A stretch of 64,000 nucleotides of DNA from Kribbella sp. VKM Ac-2568 (GTDB lineage Bacteria; Actinomycetota; Actinomycetes; Propionibacteriales; Kribbellaceae), in the NCBI RefSeq assembly GCF_004345365.1, contig NZ_SLVF01000015.1, forward strand, positions 1 through 64,000. Direction: 5' to 3'. The notes beneath the pieces were generated by a model. That model was not told where the DNA came from. It worked only from the letters and a program-made list of their open reading frames with translations, and made no database searches. A program made the translations under genes and the position numbers. Positions 48,294 to 57,241 of the stretch are shown here, one piece after another. Position 1 is the stretch's first letter. Each line of letters opens with the position of its first letter.

Positions 48294-50714
48294 TCACGCT
48301 CCTCCTCCGGCTCTGGAGGCCTCGCCGGTGATCGGCGTCAGGTCGACTGGGGTCACCATCGTACGATCGTGACCGACTGCTCGCACATTTCCGGTCAGCC
48401 GCACGGTGCCGCGGCACGGCAGGTCCGCCGACGAGGTGCCGACCAGTACTTCGAGCTCGCCGGGCTCGACGATCCGGACCAGGTCGGCCCCGGTGTACGC
48501 AGTACGGTCCGTGTGGACGCGGAACGAGACATCCATCGCCTCGCCCGGCTCCAGCGAGACCCGCGCGAAGCCGGTCAGCAGCTTCAGCGGCCGGGCGACC
48601 TGGGCGACCAGGTCGTGCAGGTACAGCTGAACGACCTCGTCACCGGCCCGGGCGCCGGTGTTGCGGAGCCGGACGGTCGCAGTGAACTCGCCGTCGGTCG
48701 GTACTTCGGTCGCGCTGAGGCGCAGGTCGTCGACCTCGAAGGTCGTGTAGGAGGAGCCGAATCCGAAGGGGTACAGCGGAACCACGTCGAGACCGCTGAT
48801 GCCGGCGCTCTCCACACTGCCGAGCGCGGGCTGCAGGTAGGTGCCGGGCTGGCCGCCAACGTGCCGGGGGATCTGGACCGGCAGCTTGCCACCGGGCACC
48901 ACCCGCCCGCTGAGCACACCGGCGATCGCGGCGCCGCCTTCCTGGCCGGGGATGAAGGCCTGGACGAGGCCTGCCAGGCGGTCCGCGAAATCACCCAGGG
49001 CGTAGGGCCGGCCGGAGACGACCACCACGACGACCGGCGTACCGGTGTCGAGAAGTTGGGTGAGCAGATCGGCCTGGACGCCGGGGAGGCGCAGGTCTTC
49101 GGCGTCGCACCCCTCGCCCGAGGAGCCGTGTCCGAACAGGCCGGATAGGTCGCCGACGTACGCGATGCAGAGCTCCGCACCGCGAGCCGCTTCGACGGCC
49201 GCGGCAATACCGGACCGGTCTTGCCCAAGGACGGTGCAGCCCTGCTCGTGCACGAGTTCGACGCCCTCGAGCTCCTGGCGGAGCGCGTCGACCCCGCTCT
49301 GTACGTCGATTCCCAGCCCGCGGTCGGGGTAGCGCGGCAGGACGTGGTTGGGGAAGGCGTAGCAGCCCATGAAGGTCTTGGGATCGCCCGAGCAGGGCCC
49401 GACGACAGCGACTCGTTGCAGTGCGGGCCGATCCTCGCCGAGCAGCGGCAGCGTCGAGCCGGCGTCGAGCAGTACCACGGAGCGCTCCGCCAGTTCGCGG
49501 GCGATGGCGCGGTTGTCCGGCGAGTCGAGGCCCACTTCGCCTTGCTGGACAGAGTCCTTGGGGCTCCAGTCCGGGTCGAGCAGGCCGAGTTCCACCTTCT
49601 GCAGCAGCAGGCGCCGGGCGGCGCGATCGACGAGATCCTCCGAGAGCTCACCGGACCTGACTCGCTCGACCAGACCCGGGCCGAAGCCGATCGTGTCCGG
49701 GAGTTCGACATCGGTACCGGCGGTGAGCGCCAACGCGCCGGCGCCGTCGGTGTCAGCGGCGACGTGGTGCATCGTGGCGAGGAACGGCACGGCCCAGTAG
49801 TCGGAGACGACCGTGCCGGTGAATCCCCACTCGTCGCGGAGCAGCTTGGTGAACAGCCACGGGTCGGCGCCCGCGGGGAGGCCGTCGATGTCGGAGTACG
49901 AGCTCATCACCGAGCTCGCGCCGGCCGTCGCGATCGCCGTCTCGAACGTCGGCAGGATGATGTCGAGCAGCTCGCGGCGGCCCATCGACACGGGTCCGTG
50001 GTTGCGTGCGGCCCGCGACGCGGAGTACCCCGCGAAGTGCTTCAGCGTCGCGAGCACCCCGGCACCCTGCAGGCCTCGCACGTACGCCGAACCGAGCATC
50101 GCGACGAGGTACGGGTCCTCGCCGATCGTCTCCTCCACCCGGCCCCACCGGTAGTCGCGGACGACGTCGAGCACGGGGGAGAGGCCCTGGTGGACACCGA
50201 CGGCGGCCATGTCCCGCCCGATCGCGGCGGCCATCCGTTCCACCAGGGCCGGGTCGAAGGTGGCTCCCCAGGCGAGCGCCGTCGGGTAGACGGTCGCGCC
50301 GTACGTCGTGAAGCCGGTCAGGCATTCCTCGTGGACCAGCGCGGGGACACCGAGCCGCGATCCCTCGAGGACGACCTCGTGCTGGCGGATGAGTTCCGCC
50401 GTACCCTCCTCGACCGTGAGCGGGACGCTGCCCCAGACGCGGGTGAGGTGGCCGAGTCCGTGGCGGCTCGCGTCCTCCAGCGAGAGGCTCCCGCCGGCCG
50501 CGAAGACGTCCTGCATCGGGGCGACGTTGATCGCCTCCTCGGCGGGGACCTCGACGTCGGCCATGTCGTTGCCGGCCCAGCGGCTGCCGAGCTGGGCTAC
50601 CTTCTCCTCCAGCGTCATGGCCTGCAGGAGAAGATCGGTCCGCTGCTCCGCGGTCAGCGCGGTGTTCTGCCACGGGCGGTCGCCGGCAGCCGGCGCGGAG
50701 GTAGAGGTCGTCAC
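48294..50714 (-). CDS. Glycoside hydrolase family 3 (beta-glucosidase/beta-xylosidase)
   Basis: 806 residues from the start at 50714. N-terminal TIM barrel: GLSPVLDVVRDYRWGRVEETIGEDPYLVAMLGSAYVRGLQG, LATLKHFAGYSASRAARNHGPVSMGRRELLDIILPTFETAI, nucleophile Asp in GFTGTVVSDYWAVPFL. The second domain is an alpha/beta sandwich: VVLLDAGSTLPLLGEDRPALQRVAVVGPCSGDPKTFMGCYAFPNHVLPRYPDRGLGIDV, CIAYVGDLSGLFGHGSSGEGCDAEDLRLPGVQADLL. The fibronectin-like C-terminal domain is YPFGFGSSYTTFEVDDLRLSATEVPTDGEFTATVRLRNTGARAGDEVVQLYLHD. There is no signal peptide, so it acts inside on imported oligosaccharide. Linkage to xylA favours a beta-xylosidase. Confidence 0.9.
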   Translation of the reverse strand: MTTSTSAPAAGDRPWQNTALTAEQRTDLLLQAMTLEEKVAQLGSRWAGNDMADVEVPAEEAINVAPMQDVFAAGGSLSLEDASRHGLGHLTRVWGSVPLTVEEGTAELIRQHEVVLEGSRLGVPALVHEECLTGFTTYGATVYPTALAWGATFDPALVERMAAAIGRDMAAVGVHQGLSPVLDVVRDYRWGRVEETIGEDPYLVAMLGSAYVRGLQGAGVLATLKHFAGYSASRAARNHGPVSMGRRELLDIILPTFETAIATAGASSVMSSYSDIDGLPAGADPWLFTKLLRDEWGFTGTVVSDYWAVPFLATMHHVAADTDGAGALALTAGTDVELPDTIGFGPGLVERVRSGELSEDLVDRAARRLLLQKVELGLLDPDWSPKDSVQQGEVGLDSPDNRAIARELAERSVVLLDAGSTLPLLGEDRPALQRVAVVGPCSGDPKTFMGCYAFPNHVLPRYPDRGLGIDVQSGVDALRQELEGVELVHEQGCTVLGQDRSGIAAAVEAARGAELCIAYVGDLSGLFGHGSSGEGCDAEDLRLPGVQADLLTQLLDTGTPVVVVVVSGRPYALGDFADRLAGLVQAFIPGQEGGAAIAGVLSGRVVPGGKLPVQIPRHVGGQPGTYLQPALGSVESAGISGLDVVPLYPFGFGSSYTTFEVDDLRLSATEVPTDGEFTATVRLRNTGARAGDEVVQLYLHDLVAQVARPLKLLTGFARVSLEPGEAMDVSFRVHTDRTAYTGADLVRIVEPGELEVLVGTSSADLPCRGTVRLTGNVRAVGHDRTMVTPVDLTPITGEASRAGGGA

Positions 50715-51059
50715 GAAAGTCTCCCTGTTATTCGATCGTTACAGCCGAGAAGTATCGAAAGTTTTCGACCTTTTCGCGTGGTCTGATCGTAACCCGGGAG
50801 GTTCGCTGATCCCGGCACATTTTCCTGATGATTGAGCACATCTGCGCTCACACTGTGCCTCTGTCACGGCTTGGATTCAAGGTCTTGACAGCGTCCCCAG
50901 CGAAACCTACGTTACGAAACATAGTTTTAACCGGCAGGTGCTTCCGCTACCTCGTGGAGCCGTCGGCGAGGGGGCGGCCCAGGCCGTGCCGATGGCCGTC
51001 GCACCTGGAAAAACCACGCGCCGTGGAGTGGTCCACGGCCACGGAGTACGGAGATCACG
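50715..51059. promoter_or_regulatory. Divergent promoter of the xyloside locus
   Basis: 345 bases between the GH3 gene and the solute-binding protein. A palindrome TCGAAAGTTTTCGA at 50755-50768 (arms TCGAAA/TTTCGA, center GT) is a likely operator for the LacI protein encoded next to GH3. A second AT-rich weak palindrome lies near 50914 (ACGAAACATAGTTTTAAC). AT content is much higher than in the flanks. Confidence 0.7.
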
Positions 51060-52418
51060 GTGGATCCCATCACGACATCCCGGCGCAATTTCCTTCGCTT
51101 CACCGCCGGCGCTGCCGGACTCGCCGCCGGTCTCAGCGCCTGCGGCACGTCCGGCCCGCAGAGTTCCGGCGGCAGTTCCACGGGGGGCACGACAGCGAGT
51201 GGCGCCTCTTACTGGTTCCTCACCGGCGCGCCTCAGGAGGCCATCCGCGACGCGCAGGTCAAGCGCTTCAACGACGCGAACTCGGGCACCCAGATCAAGA
51301 CCACCAAGTTCCAGAACGACGCCTTCAAGCAGAAGATCAAGACGGCGATCGGGGCCGGCCAGGCGCCGACGCTGATCTGGGGCTGGGGCGGTGGCGGCCT
51401 GAAGAGCTACGTCGACGCCAACCAGGTCGAGGACCTGACCGGCTGGTTCGGCCAGAACGCCGAACTGAAGAACGGGATCTTCCCGTCCGCGTTCGGCGCG
51501 GCCACCGTGAGCAGCAAGATCTACGCGATGCCGGTCGAGACGACCACGCCGATCGTGTTGTTCTACGACAAGCGCTCCTTCGAGAAGATCGGCGCCGAGC
51601 CTCCGAAGTCGTGGGGCGACATCATGAACCTGGTGCCGAAATTCAACGAGAAGGGCATCGCGCCGTTCTCGCTCGGCGGCCAGTCCCGCTGGACCAACAT
51701 GATGTGGCTGGAGTTCCTGTTCGACCGGATCGGCGGTCCGGAGGTCTTCCAGAACATCTTCGACGGCAAGGCCGACGGCTGGAACGACCCGGCGGCGATC
51801 CAGGCGCTGACCGAGGTACAGAACCTGGTGAAGGCGAACGGGTTCATCAAGGGCTTCTCCTCGATCACGGCCGACTCCAACGCGGACCAGGCCCTGCTCT
51901 TCACCGGCAAGGCCGCGATGATGCTGCACGGCGCCTGGACCTACGGCAACATGAAGACCTCCGGCGGTGACTTCGTCACCGGTGGCCACCTCGGGTACAT
52001 GAACTTCCCGCCGGTCGACGGCGGCAAGGGCGATCCGAGCAACACGGTCGGCAACCCGGGTCAGTACCTGTCGATCTCGTCGAAGGCGACCGACGGGGAG
52101 AAGGAGACCGCGAAGAAGTTCCTGGCCAACAACACCCTCGACGACGCGTCGGTGGACGCGTGGGTCAAGTCGGGCAACATCCCGGTCGTGAAGAGCGCGA
52201 AGGACAAGCTCTCCTCGGTCAGCGACGAGAACGACAAGGCCTGGCTGAACTTCGTCTACGACACCTCGGCCAACGCCAAGAGCTTCGCGCAGTCGTGGGA
52301 CCAGGCACTCAGCCCGGCCGCCGCGGAGACGCTGCTCGACAACATCGCCAAGCTGTTCCAGCTTTCGGTCACCCCGCAGCAGTTCGCGAGCAACATGAAC
52401 GCGGTGATCGGGAAGTGA
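51060..52418 (+). CDS. ABC sugar transporter, solute-binding lipoprotein
   Basis: 452 residues from GTG 51060. It carries both a Tat-like motif SRRNFLRFTAGAAG and a lipobox LAAGLSAC (~Cys 24), followed by a Ser/Gly/Thr linker. MalE-like fold: SYWFLTGAPQEAIRDAQVKRFNDANSGTQIKTTKFQNDAFKQKIKTAIGAGQAPTLIWGWGGGGLKSYVDANQVEDLTGWFG, TTPIVLFYDKRSFEKIGAEPPKSWGDIMNLVPKFNEKGIAPFSL. It would capture an oligosaccharide outside the cell and hand it to the two permeases downstream. No ATPase is encoded here; a shared MsiK-type ATPase is usual in actinomycetes. Confidence 0.92.
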   Translation: MDPITTSRRNFLRFTAGAAGLAAGLSACGTSGPQSSGGSSTGGTTASGASYWFLTGAPQEAIRDAQVKRFNDANSGTQIKTTKFQNDAFKQKIKTAIGAGQAPTLIWGWGGGGLKSYVDANQVEDLTGWFGQNAELKNGIFPSAFGAATVSSKIYAMPVETTTPIVLFYDKRSFEKIGAEPPKSWGDIMNLVPKFNEKGIAPFSLGGQSRWTNMMWLEFLFDRIGGPEVFQNIFDGKADGWNDPAAIQALTEVQNLVKANGFIKGFSSITADSNADQALLFTGKAAMMLHGAWTYGNMKTSGGDFVTGGHLGYMNFPPVDGGKGDPSNTVGNPGQYLSISSKATDGEKETAKKFLANNTLDDASVDAWVKSGNIPVVKSAKDKLSSVSDENDKAWLNFVYDTSANAKSFAQSWDQALSPAAAETLLDNIAKLFQLSVTPQQFASNMNAVIGK

Positions 52419-53341
52419 CGGCGGTCGTTCCGCCCGGCGCGCAGGCCGTGGGTCGATCCTCAGCCACTGGCGCCGGGCGGAGCGGCCCGGTGGCCTGGAT
52501 GGTGCTGCCCGCCCTGGTGATGTTCACGGTGTTCGGCGTCGTGCCGCTGGTCGGCGTGCTCGTGCTGAGCTTCACCCAGTGGGACGGTCTCGGCCCGATC
52601 AACCCTGCCGGCGTGTCGAACTGGCAGGCCGCGCTCAAGGATCCGGGGCTCTACCACGCGCTGTGGGTCACCTTCGAGATCATGATCCTGTCCTGGCTGG
52701 TCCAGACTCCGATGAGCCTGCTGCTCGGGGTGTTCCTGGCCGGCCGGCAGCGGTACCGCGCGTTCCTCGCCGTCCTCTTCTTCATCCCGCTGCTGCTCAG
52801 CTCGACGGCGATCGCGATCACCTACAAGGCGCTGCTCGACCCGAACTTCGGCCTCGGCCCCGGCCTGCACCTGGAGCTGCTGACCAAGGACTGGCTCGGC
52901 GACGCCAAGCTCGCCATCGCGGTGATCATCTTCATCGTGTCCTGGCAGTTCATCCCGTTCCACTCGCTCATCTACCAAGGCGGTGTCCGGCAGATCCCGA
53001 CGTCGATGTACGAGGCGGCCGCGATCGACGGCGCCGGGCGGGTGCGGCAGTTCTTCAGCATCACGGTGCCGCAGCTGAAGTACACGATCATCACCTCGTC
53101 GACGCTGATGGTGGTTGGGTCGCTGACCTTCTTCGACCTGATCTTCGTGCTGACCGCAGGCGGTCCCGGCGACTCGACCCGGGTGCTCGCGCTGCTCATG
53201 TATCAGCAGGGGTTCCAGGCGAACCAGATGGGACTGGCCAGCGTGATCGCGGTCGTCATCGTCCTGCTCGGCCTGGTCCTCGCGCTGCTGCTCCGCCGGC
53301 TCGGTGGCAGCCTGACGACCAGCCAGATGGAAGGAATGTGA
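52415..53341 (+). CDS. ABC sugar transporter permease (MalF-like)
   Basis: 308 residues from GTG 52415, overlapping the previous stop by four bases. Six membrane helices: VAWMVLPALVMFTVFGVVPLVGVLVLSF, MILSWLVQTPMSLLLGVFLAG, AFLAVLFFIPLLLSSTAIAITYKALLD, LAIAVIIFIVSWQFIPFHSLIYQGGVRQIPTSMYEAAAIDGAGRVRQFFSITVPQL with the EAA loop (EAAAIDGAGRVRQFFSITVP), and two more at the C-terminus. It forms the channel with the next gene product. Confidence 0.93.
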   Translation: MTAVVPPGAQAVGRSSATGAGRSGPVAWMVLPALVMFTVFGVVPLVGVLVLSFTQWDGLGPINPAGVSNWQAALKDPGLYHALWVTFEIMILSWLVQTPMSLLLGVFLAGRQRYRAFLAVLFFIPLLLSSTAIAITYKALLDPNFGLGPGLHLELLTKDWLGDAKLAIAVIIFIVSWQFIPFHSLIYQGGVRQIPTSMYEAAAIDGAGRVRQFFSITVPQLKYTIITSSTLMVVGSLTFFDLIFVLTAGGPGDSTRVLALLMYQQGFQANQMGLASVIAVVIVLLGLVLALLLRRLGGSLTTSQMEGM

Positions 53342-53342
53342 C

Positions 53343-54242
53343 ATGGCCGTGGTGACCAGCGAAACGCGGGCGACGACGGCCCGGCCGGCCGGTGGTGGTG
53401 GCGGCGTGCCGGTGGGGCGCAAGCTGCTCCGGATGAACTGGCTCGGCGGGACCGCGGGCTGGGTCTGGCTGCTGATCGTGATGGTCCCGCTGTACTGGGT
53501 CGTCGTCACCAGCTTCAAAGCCCAGAGCGTGTACTACCTCCACAACCCGCTCTCACTGCCGACGGACCCGACGCTGGACAACTACCGACTGGTGATCGAG
53601 TCCGATTTCCCGCGGTTCTTCCTGAACAGCGTGATCGTTGCCGCCGGCACCGTGATCCCGGCGGGCGCGATCGCGTTCATGGCGGCGTACGCGATCGTCC
53701 GCGGCGCCGGCAGCCGGTTCCTCGCCCTGACGAACGGGCTGTTCCTGATGGGGCTGGCGATCCCGCTGCAGGCGACGATCATCCCGGTCTACCTGCTGAT
53801 CATCAAGATGCAGCTCTACGACAGCCTGCTGGCGCTGATGCTGCCGTCGATCGCGTTCGCGATCCCGCTTTCGGTGCTGGTGCTGACCAACTTCATCCGC
53901 GACGTGCCCAAGGAACTGTTCGAGTCCATGCGGGTCGACGGCGCCACCGAGTGGGGGATGTTGCGGACGCTCGCGCTGCCGCTCACGCGACCCGCGCTCG
54001 TCACCGTCGGCATCTACAACGGTCTCGCGGTCTGGAACGGCTTCCTGCTGCCGCTGATCCTGACCCAGAGCCCGGACAAGCGGACCCTGCCGCTCGGACT
54101 GTGGACATTCCAGGGCCAGTACTCCGTGAACGTGCCGGCCGTACTGGCGTCGGTCGTGCTGAGCACGTTGCCGATCGTCATCCTCTACGCGATCGGGCGG
54201 CGGCAACTGCTGAGCGGTCTCACCGCCGGGTTCAGCAAATGA
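53343..54242 (+). CDS. ABC sugar transporter permease (MalG-like)
   Basis: 299 residues, starting one base after the previous stop codon. Six membrane helices, with the EAA loop [71 protein letters not shown]. The N-terminal cytoplasmic tail is Arg/Gly-rich ([28 protein letters not shown]). It completes the transporter with the MalF-like permease. It is followed after 73 bases by xylA. Confidence 0.93.
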   Translation: MAVVTSETRATTARPAGGGGGVPVGRKLLRMNWLGGTAGWVWLLIVMVPLYWVVVTSFKAQSVYYLHNPLSLPTDPTLDNYRLVIESDFPRFFLNSVIVAAGTVIPAGAIAFMAAYAIVRGAGSRFLALTNGLFLMGLAIPLQATIIPVYLLIIKMQLYDSLLALMLPSIAFAIPLSVLVLTNFIRDVPKELFESMRVDGATEWGMLRTLALPLTRPALVTVGIYNGLAVWNGFLLPLILTQSPDKRTLPLGLWTFQGQYSVNVPAVLASVVLSTLPIVILYAIGRRQLLSGLTAGFSK

Positions 54243-54315
54243 CCTCCCCTGTGTGACTCCCCGCGGAGGCAGCGCCGCCTTCGTCGCTACAGCCCCAAGA
54301 AATGAGGAACATCCC

Positions 54316-55482
54316 ATGACCGATGCCGACTTCGAACCCACCCGTGAGGACAAGTTCTCCTTCGGTCTGTGGACGGTCGGCTGGCAAGGTGTCGACGTGT
54401 TCGGCGGTGCGGTGCGGCCGGTGCTCGACCCGGCCGAGGCAGTGCACAAGCTGAGCGAGCTCGGCGCCTACGGCATCACCTTCCACGACAACGACGTGTT
54501 CCCGTTCGGCAGTACGGCCGCGGAGCGCGACGCCCACCTGAAGCCGTTCCGCGCGGCCCTGGAGGAGACCGGCCTCGCCGTACCGATGGTGACGACGAAC
54601 CTGTTCTCCCACCCGGTCTTCCGGGACGGCGGGTTCACCAACAACGACCGCGACGTACGCCGGTACGCGATCCGCAAGACCGCCGACCAGCTCGACCTGG
54701 CCGCCGAGCTGGGGGCGGAGACGTTCGTCGCCTGGGGTGGTCGCGAGGGCGCGGAGTCCGGCGCCGCCAAGGACATCCGGTCCGCGCTCGATCGGTACAA
54801 GGAAGCGTTCGACATCCTCGGGTCGTACGCGATCGAGCAGGGCTACGACATCCGGTTCGCGATCGAGCCGAAGCCGAACGAGCCGCGCGGCGACATCCTG
54901 CTGCCGACGATCGGTCACGCTCTGGCCTTCATCAATGAGCTCGAGCACTCGGAGCGGGTCGGCCTCAACCCCGAGGTCGGGCACGAGGAGATGGCCGGAC
55001 TCAACTACGCGCACGGCCTTGCTCAGGCGTTGTGGCACGGCAAGCTGTTCCACGCCGACCTCAACGGTCAGACCGGCCCGCGCTTCGACCAGGACCTGCG
55101 GTTCGGTGCGGGCAACGCGCGCGGTGCGTTCTGGACGGTCGACATCCTGGAGCACGGTGGCTACGAAGGCCCGCGGCACTTCGACTTCAAGCCTCCGCGC
55201 ACCGAGGACATGGACGGCGTCTGGGCGTCGGCCGCCGGCTGCATGACCAATTACCTGATCCTGCGTGACAAGGTGCGGGCGTTCCGCGCTGATCCCGCTG
55301 TCCAGCAGGCGCTGGCCGACGCCCGGGTGGACCAGCTCGCGCAGCCTTCGCTCGCGGCCGGCGAGACGGTGGCGACCCTGCGGGCCGAGGACTTCGACCC
55401 CGAGGAAGCCGGCCGCCGCGGCATGGCCTTCGAGCAGCTGGACCAGCTCGCCCTGGAGTACCTGTACGGCGTACGCGGCTGA
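54316..55482 (+). CDS. xylA: Xylose isomerase
   Basis: 388 residues from ATG 54316 (GAGGAACATCCC upstream). Actinobacterial class I xylose isomerase: [52 protein letters not shown] (catalytic His-Asp), [52 protein letters not shown], metal-binding [68 protein letters not shown]. It converts D-xylose to D-xylulose, with Mg or Mn. As the last gene of this operon it fits xyloside use: import, GH3 cleavage, isomerisation. No xylulokinase is seen in the window. Confidence 0.97.
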   Translation: MTDADFEPTREDKFSFGLWTVGWQGVDVFGGAVRPVLDPAEAVHKLSELGAYGITFHDNDVFPFGSTAAERDAHLKPFRAALEETGLAVPMVTTNLFSHPVFRDGGFTNNDRDVRRYAIRKTADQLDLAAELGAETFVAWGGREGAESGAAKDIRSALDRYKEAFDILGSYAIEQGYDIRFAIEPKPNEPRGDILLPTIGHALAFINELEHSERVGLNPEVGHEEMAGLNYAHGLAQALWHGKLFHADLNGQTGPRFDQDLRFGAGNARGAFWTVDILEHGGYEGPRHFDFKPPRTEDMDGVWASAAGCMTNYLILRDKVRAFRADPAVQQALADARVDQLAQPSLAAGETVATLRAEDFDPEEAGRRGMAFEQLDQLALEYLYGVRG

Positions 55483-55490
55483 CGTGCGAC

Positions 55491-55527
55491 AGAAGGGCCG
55501 GTGTCCGTCGTGGACACCGGCCCTTCT
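55491..55527 (+). terminator. Terminator hairpin after xylA
   Basis: AGAAGGGCCGGTGTCC pairs with GGACACCGGCCCTTCT, 16 perfect pairs with a 5-base loop, 8 bases past the stop and followed by TCTCG. This is a strong end of the ABC-xylA operon. Confidence 0.92.
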
Positions 55528-55791
55528 TCTCGTACTGCGTTATGCCGGGGTGCTCAGCACCTGACCAGGAGCTCCGTCAACGCAGAGCAGGTCCCGGTCG
55601 CACGGTCGTTGGCGGGTTCAGGTCACTCGGCACAACAGGCAGGCGTAATCACCAACTGTCAGCGGGAGGTGTTCACTGCGTAGTCATCGAGGCATCGAGC
55701 CGTCGCCGTGTCAGCCGGTCAGAGCGCACGGGGGAGCAGCCAGCGGCGCGGCCCCGGAAGGCCGCGGCCCGTGGCGGATGGGGAGGGTTCG
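55528..55791. other. Gap with no supported gene
   Basis: 264 bases after the terminator. I see no gene on either strand; the open frames have no start site and no protein-like signal. Confidence 0.45.
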
Positions 55792-56019
55792 TCAGAGCGA
55801 GTGGAGCTTGGCGAAGGGGGCTACGACCCGGAGCAGGCGACCTGCTCCGAAGTCGACGACCACCGCGGTGGTGCCGTCGACGGAACTGATCCGGCCGAGG
55901 CCTTCCTTGTCGTGGGACACGCGCTCGCCGACCTCGAAAACCTTGATCGGGTCAGGCACGCGGGGCTTGAAGGGACTGGTGGGCAGGTGACGACGCGTCG
56001 TCGCGCGGGAGGACTCCAT
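55792..56019 (-). CDS. Small CarD/KOW-like protein
   Basis: 75 residues. VFEVGERVSHDKEGLGRISSVDGTTAVVVDFGAGRLLRVVAPFAKLHSL is a small SH3-like/Tudor barrel as in CarD RNA-polymerase-interacting and KOW proteins, with the VGERVSHDKEGLGRI core. The N-terminal 25 residues are basic. Such small proteins are conserved in actinobacteria; direct binding to RNA polymerase or RNA is possible. The start may be internal. Confidence 0.7.
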   Translation of the reverse strand: MESSRATTRRHLPTSPFKPRVPDPIKVFEVGERVSHDKEGLGRISSVDGTTAVVVDFGAGRLLRVVAPFAKLHSL

Positions 56020-56107
56020 CAGACCTCAAGTATGCGTCTTCGCCGGAAGGGACGCGAGTGAACGAGCCCGAATCGAGTCCCGACCGATGCCGAAGGGGTG
56101 CCTCCGC

Positions 56108-56968
56108 TCAGCCGGCGATCCCGGTGATCGCCGCCATCTCCTCCGGCGCGAGGGTGATGGCCGCGGCCGCGAGATTCTCCTGGAAGTGCTCGAAGCTGGT
56201 CGTGCCGGGAATCGGCAGCACGGCGGGAGAACGTTGAAGCTGCCAGGCAAGAGCGACCTGGCGCAGGCTCACGCCGTACTGCTTCGCGATGGGCTCGAGT
56301 ACTGCGGCCGCTTGCTCGGTCTTGTCGCCATCGGTGAGCGACACCGGGTGCCACGGCGACACCACAGCGCCTGTCTTCTCGGCTGCATCGAACAGGTCCT
56401 GGCCGGTGCGCACGGTCACGTTGTAGTGCGCGGTGACGGCTGCGATCTCGACGATCTGCTGGGCCTGACGGAACTGGTCGAGAGTGACGTTCGACAGCCC
56501 GATGTGCCTGATCAGCCCCTCTTCCCGCAGCTCGGCGAGGGTCGCGACCTGCTCCTCGAACGGCACGTCCGTCGCCTGGCCGCTGTGCAGGTAGTAGAGG
56601 TCCAGTTGGTCGACGCCGAGTCGCCGTGCGCTGAGCCGGGCGCTCTGCCGCAGGTAGTTCTTGTTCCCGACGGCATCGAGGGTGGAGAGCTCGAATCCGC
56701 CCCGGACGAAGCCACCCTTGGTCGCGATCACCAGACCCTCGGGGTACGGGTGGAGCGCGTCGTGGATCAGGATCTCGTTCGTGTGGGGTCCGTAGACGTC
56801 GGCCGTGTCGATGAAGTTCACCCCCGCGTCGACGATCCGGCGGAGCAGGTCGATGCCACCGTCGCGATCTGGGTACTCACCCCACACCTGCCTGCCGGTC
56901 AGCTGCATCGCGCCGTACCCCAGACGGTTCACCGTGAGGTCGCCGCCGATGGTCACCGTGTCGTTCAT
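56108..56968 (-). CDS. Aldo/keto reductase
   Basis: 286 residues from ATG 56968 (the longer open frame lacks a site). AKR barrel: LTVNRLGYGAMQLTGRQVWGEYPDRDGGIDLLRRIVDAGVNFIDTADVYGPHTNEILIHDALHPYPEGLVIATKGGF with catalytic Asp, Tyr, Lys, then QLDLYYLHSGQ (His), IRHIGLSNVTLDQFRQ, VALAWQLQRSPAVLPIPGTTSFEHFQENLAAA with NADPH-binding end. It reduces carbonyls using NADPH. Its promoter carries a large palindrome (57000-57043), so it is under a dedicated regulator not next to it. Confidence 0.92.
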   Translation of the reverse strand: MNDTVTIGGDLTVNRLGYGAMQLTGRQVWGEYPDRDGGIDLLRRIVDAGVNFIDTADVYGPHTNEILIHDALHPYPEGLVIATKGGFVRGGFELSTLDAVGNKNYLRQSARLSARRLGVDQLDLYYLHSGQATDVPFEEQVATLAELREEGLIRHIGLSNVTLDQFRQAQQIVEIAAVTAHYNVTVRTGQDLFDAAEKTGAVVSPWHPVSLTDGDKTEQAAAVLEPIAKQYGVSLRQVALAWQLQRSPAVLPIPGTTSFEHFQENLAAAAITLAPEEMAAITGIAG

Positions 56969-56999
56969 CCCTGCACTGTCCTCTCGAACCCTCACTCCT

Positions 57000-57043
57000 G
57001 AACCGGAGCTATGCCTCCATTTTAGTGGAGCAGGCTCCGGTTC
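57000..57043. promoter_or_regulatory. Nested palindrome in the aldo/keto reductase promoter
   Basis: Outer arms GAACCGGAGC (57000-57009) and GCTCCGGTTC (57034-57043) are perfect; inner arms CTCCA (57015-57019) and TGGAG (57026-57030) flank TTTTAG. It lies 32 bases before the gene start and looks like an operator for a dimeric repressor or for a MerR-type activator. Confidence 0.8.
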
Positions 57044-57060
57044 CCAATCAGAGCGCTCTG

Positions 57061-57236
57061 GGGCGTTTCTCACGTGTCCGATTGCTCACCTTGTTCGCTG
57101 AGCGAGGGGTCGGTGGTGTCGAGGGAGCGGCTGGAGGTGGGTGGGTGGCCGGTGAGGCGGGTGATGATGTCGGCGGCCACGTCGCGGAGTCTGCGGTTGT
57201 TGTTCTGGGAGTGGGCGCGGTGGTCGGCGCTGAGCG
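57061..57236 (-). pseudogene. Possible ANTAR-domain C-terminal fragment
   Basis: A minus-strand frame reads DRPLSADHRAHSQNNNRRLRDVAADIITRLTGHPPTSSRSLDTTDPSLSEQGEQSDT before a stop near 57064. The NNNRRLRDVAADIITRL helix resembles the end of ANTAR RNA-binding regulators. There is no start codon with a ribosome site and the rest of the gene is missing, as the preceding gene occupies that space. Confidence 0.4.
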
Positions 57237-57241
57237 GACGG

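Noticed and set aside
49221-50786. 521-codon plus-strand frame over the GH3 gene
   Set aside because: Shadow frame with biased Arg/Ala/Gly composition; GH3 motifs on the other strand are clear.
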